Shown here: one piece after another, positions 61,355 to 64,000 of the stretch
Position numbering within the stretch: the stretch's first letter is position 1
Layout: every line of letters starts with the position of its first letter
Source of the DNA: Carposina sasakii
Taxonomy: Eukaryota; Arthropoda; Insecta; Lepidoptera; Carposinidae
DNA length: 64,000 nt
Direction: 5' to 3'
Assembly: GCA_014607495.2 (NCBI GenBank)
Contig: CP053166.1
Coordinates: 9,566,455 to 9,630,454 of the forward strand
Made by a program: the position numbers and the translations under genes
The notes under the pieces: model-generated
Databases searched by the model: none
What the model was told of the DNA's origin: nothing
What the model saw: only the letters and a program-made list of their open reading frames with translations

Positions 61355-61640
61355 GTTCAAGAGTCGACTAAGAAAGTAAGGGGCGGTCTCTCAGGCGTTA
61401 AGCTAGCCACTTGCTAAGTCGCCACTGATCATTAACATCTGGCCTCCTTATGCTAAACGTGCATCGATTTAGAATACCTAAGATACACTGTCGCCTACAA
61501 ATTTAAGTTGTGTCTGCAACTGTGCTTAGAGTGTATTTAAGCACAGTTTGAGCAATACACATTTGATGCGTTGGTCAGGTATCTTGGGTATTCTAAATCG
61601 ATGTAAACGTGGCTCCTTTATAGTACTCCATTTCGGGAAC
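61355..61640 (+). repeat. RP2 repeat copy interrupted by M10
   Basis: caagagtcgactaagaaagt and ggcgttaagctagccacttg precede, and ggctcctttatagtactcc follows, the M10 insertion. Confidence 0.7.
61461..61603. mobile_element. M10: 143-bp MITE in RP2 with 7-bp target duplication
   Basis: catcgatttagaatacctaa (61462..61486 arm) is inverted at 61579..61603 with one mismatch. TAAACGT is repeated at 61454..61460 and 61604..61610, and RP2 is continuous without the insert. A second hairpin, ctgtgctta...taagcacag, lies in the middle. Confidence 0.82.
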
Positions 61641-64000
61641 TTAGCTGCGACTACCAGTAGATATGTAAAATGTACACAGTCAAAGGTTACTACTACCTTG
61701 TATTTTTTAATTATTATTTTATCATCATCTTCCTACCCTTATACCATAATTTATGGGGTTGACGCAATCATCATCTTCATCATCATCATCTTTTTTTACA
61801 GCCGGCTGCTTGTTTGACGCCGACCTGTGTACCATAAATTTTTATTTACAACTCTTAATTTTAAGATTTTAAATTTTAAAGATTTTTTTTTTCCGATTGA
61901 CCTAGCTTAGCAATTACCCCTAATGCTGTTAAGCAAATTACAGCTACACAATAATAGTTATTATAACTAGAGTTCGTATAATCTTACCTAAAACTACAGA
62001 AATGGCCGTTTAGAGAGAAATGTTCAACGTTAACGTAAAATAGTTTTTGTTAACGACCCTGATAACATCGAACTAAGATTGAATACGTTTCGTTTGAACG
62101 TCCCGGAGTACGTGTGGAGCTTACATGTAACATATTAACAGGTAATAAGCGCTTATACAGCTTTTATAAAGCTACGTTATGCTCTTTAATAACGTTAAAA
62201 TTTTAATACAGATAATATCAGGTGTCATAAAAGGGGTATATAGGTAGAAATATTATGAAAATTTTAATAAACTAATAATTTCTAATCACAAATTCTGTCA
62301 GTAGGTTTTTTATATTGGGTTGCTTTAATTAATACATCTTTATTATTATAAAGAAAAATTTTATGCGAAAAAGCTGTTGTGTCAAATCTGACACATTACA
62401 CTATAACATTTTTCCATATATATTAAAAGATACTTTGCCAAAGACTTTGGTGTCATTAGATATTTCTGACAAAAAAAAAACAAATGATAATTATATTTCA
62501 AATATAACAATACAAGATTACAAGAAAAAAGTTGCGCACTTCAGCTAGTTATATGTTTTGCAAAAATATGCTTCCCTTACATTATATGACGACATACACA
62601 GTTAAAAGCCTTCACTAATGAGATAAACTAACCAAGCGCACATATGGAATTAACTCGGTGTAACTATTTCGGGCAGACAATGTTAGGCAGAATTATAATA
62701 TCCAATCGGACCCAAATAGATTATGTTAGTTGTGTCCTTTAGAAGATTAACTAATCTACGTTACTAATAACGTTCAATCGGTCAGTTTAAATGGTTTCAG
62801 AGCTTCATTACACCTATACATACATTACCTAAAATCACGCTTCTTTCCTGGAGACAGCATAATTTTTTGCAATACTAGCGAAATGGCTAGTAGATTATTA
62901 GTAAGGTGTGTGTGAAGTTAGGCCGTAGAGCTTGGGCATGTACTCGTAGAGTCAGAAGTTTGATATTTGTCTAAAAATGTGTGGTTTAAAGATTCATTCA
63001 GTGGCTTGTACCTAAAAGAGAAACTAACATCAAATATAATTATGTACTGTAATTGTCACAAACATCGACTTCTAAGTATTAAAAATGTGAAAGAGTGTCC
63101 AGAATGGATGGATGCATAAAAAACTGCAACTTAAATTCGTAAAAAAGAGTAAAAACCCGGAAAGTAAGATAAGTACTACGTCTCTCTGTAATAAATAATG
63201 ACAATACTATAAAAGCGGTATAAGCAATATTGCTGGAACTAGTTGATCTTAAAGGTGTACAGCTATAAATTATACCATGAACTTACTTATAGAGGAGTTA
63301 GTAAATACGTGCTCGGAGTACAAAGGCGCTATAAAGGTAATATAAGGTACCTTAATCACTTACCGTACTTGCAAATTAGGGACGATACTATGGAATATTA
63401 CAAGTTAATAGAACCCATAATGCCATAAGTGATAAAGTAGGAATATGAAGGAGTAAACTTGGTGGAAATATGTATACAGTTAATTTTAAAAAACGTTTAG
63501 AAAAAAACCTTCGCTCAAAAAACTCCTCAAAAGACTCCTTAAGATCTCAGTTTCATTTTAAAAGGATCATTATAATCCAAAACGAAAAAATAATGATAAA
63601 ATATTAAAATGAGGACCGATGAGGTAAAAACCAATCTACATGTAACACCAAGTTCAAACATAATCTTTTCAAAGCTCTGAATGTGTGACAAAAATGGCAT
63701 CTACTCACGTACTGCTGCAAGTAAATATGTAATCGTCTTCGGTTGACACCCTCGCATAATTGGAATCAAACATCACAAGGTAAGTTCGTTTGATTCTTAA
63801 TTAAAGTGATTTAAATATTTTCTCTTCATTTAATATAACAAGACTAAGTATCCATACCACAACATATTTCGACCATTTCACTGAAAATGGCCCTGAAGCA
63901 GATCCCCTGTCAATAGTTGTGATACTATGTTACTCGTAAATTTAATATTAATACAGTAAAGTACCTATTTATGTTTCATCTGCTAGTTTATAGATACTAT

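Larger units (their letters stand above)
47055..64000. other. Upstream intron or flank of the Sidestep-like gene
   Basis: No signal-peptide exon was recognised. It contains repeats listed separately; 47990..48500, 51361..51820, 53181..53570, 54900..57270, 58840..60030 and 61850..64000 are otherwise unassigned. A start exon within this range is not excluded. Confidence 0.5.

Overview
This window looks like lepidopteran (moth or butterfly) nuclear DNA. It is AT-rich and packed with dispersed repeats typical of that order: retroposon tails reading as runs of GATGAT, tRNA-like SINEs, RTE-like 3' ends and many small inverted-repeat elements. The single host gene found is a large, split, arthropod-type axon-guidance receptor gene.

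Host gene. Fourteen minus-strand exons between 4300 and 47054 splice in frame into 744 complete codons. They encode five Ig domains, a fibronectin III-like domain, a transmembrane helix and the start of a cytoplasmic tail, in the layout and with the sequence signatures of the Sidestep (side) family. Each Ig domain is built from two exons. The signal-peptide exon lies upstream and was not found in the window. The stop codon is probably beyond exon 14, to the left. Two exons too short to be obvious as open frames (18092..18236 and 8222..8378) were recovered by looking for the missing halves of Ig3 and Ig5. The first intron in the window (20409..46930) is about 26.5 kb; the remaining exons sit within 16 kb.

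Mobile DNA. The most notable object is a 2.8-kb element at 41620..44415 inside the large intron. It has 27-bp terminal inverted repeats starting CATGAAG, an 8-bp GC-rich target duplication, and a two-exon THAP-domain frame, which together suggest a P-superfamily DNA transposon. A related copy of its host repeat at 58010..58260 supplies an unoccupied site. An RTE-like retrotransposon fragment with a 14-bp target duplication sits in the intron of the THAP gene. Elsewhere there are at least ten families of small inverted-repeat elements (called M1 to M10 here), three tRNA-like SINE families (S-A, S-B, S-C), an abundant 255-bp retroposon (RP1), and C-terminal fragments of several non-LTR reverse transcriptases. 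Many are nested, so relative insertion order can be read.

Layout. 1..4299: flank with repeats. 4300..20408: exons 14 to 2. 20409..46930: repeat-filled intron with the P-like element. 46931..47054: first Ig half-exon. 47055..64000: upstream sequence or intron with repeats and a few low-repeat stretches that could be conserved non-coding elements. No CRISPR, rRNA or convincing functional tRNA gene was seen. All repeat family names are local labels, not database names.
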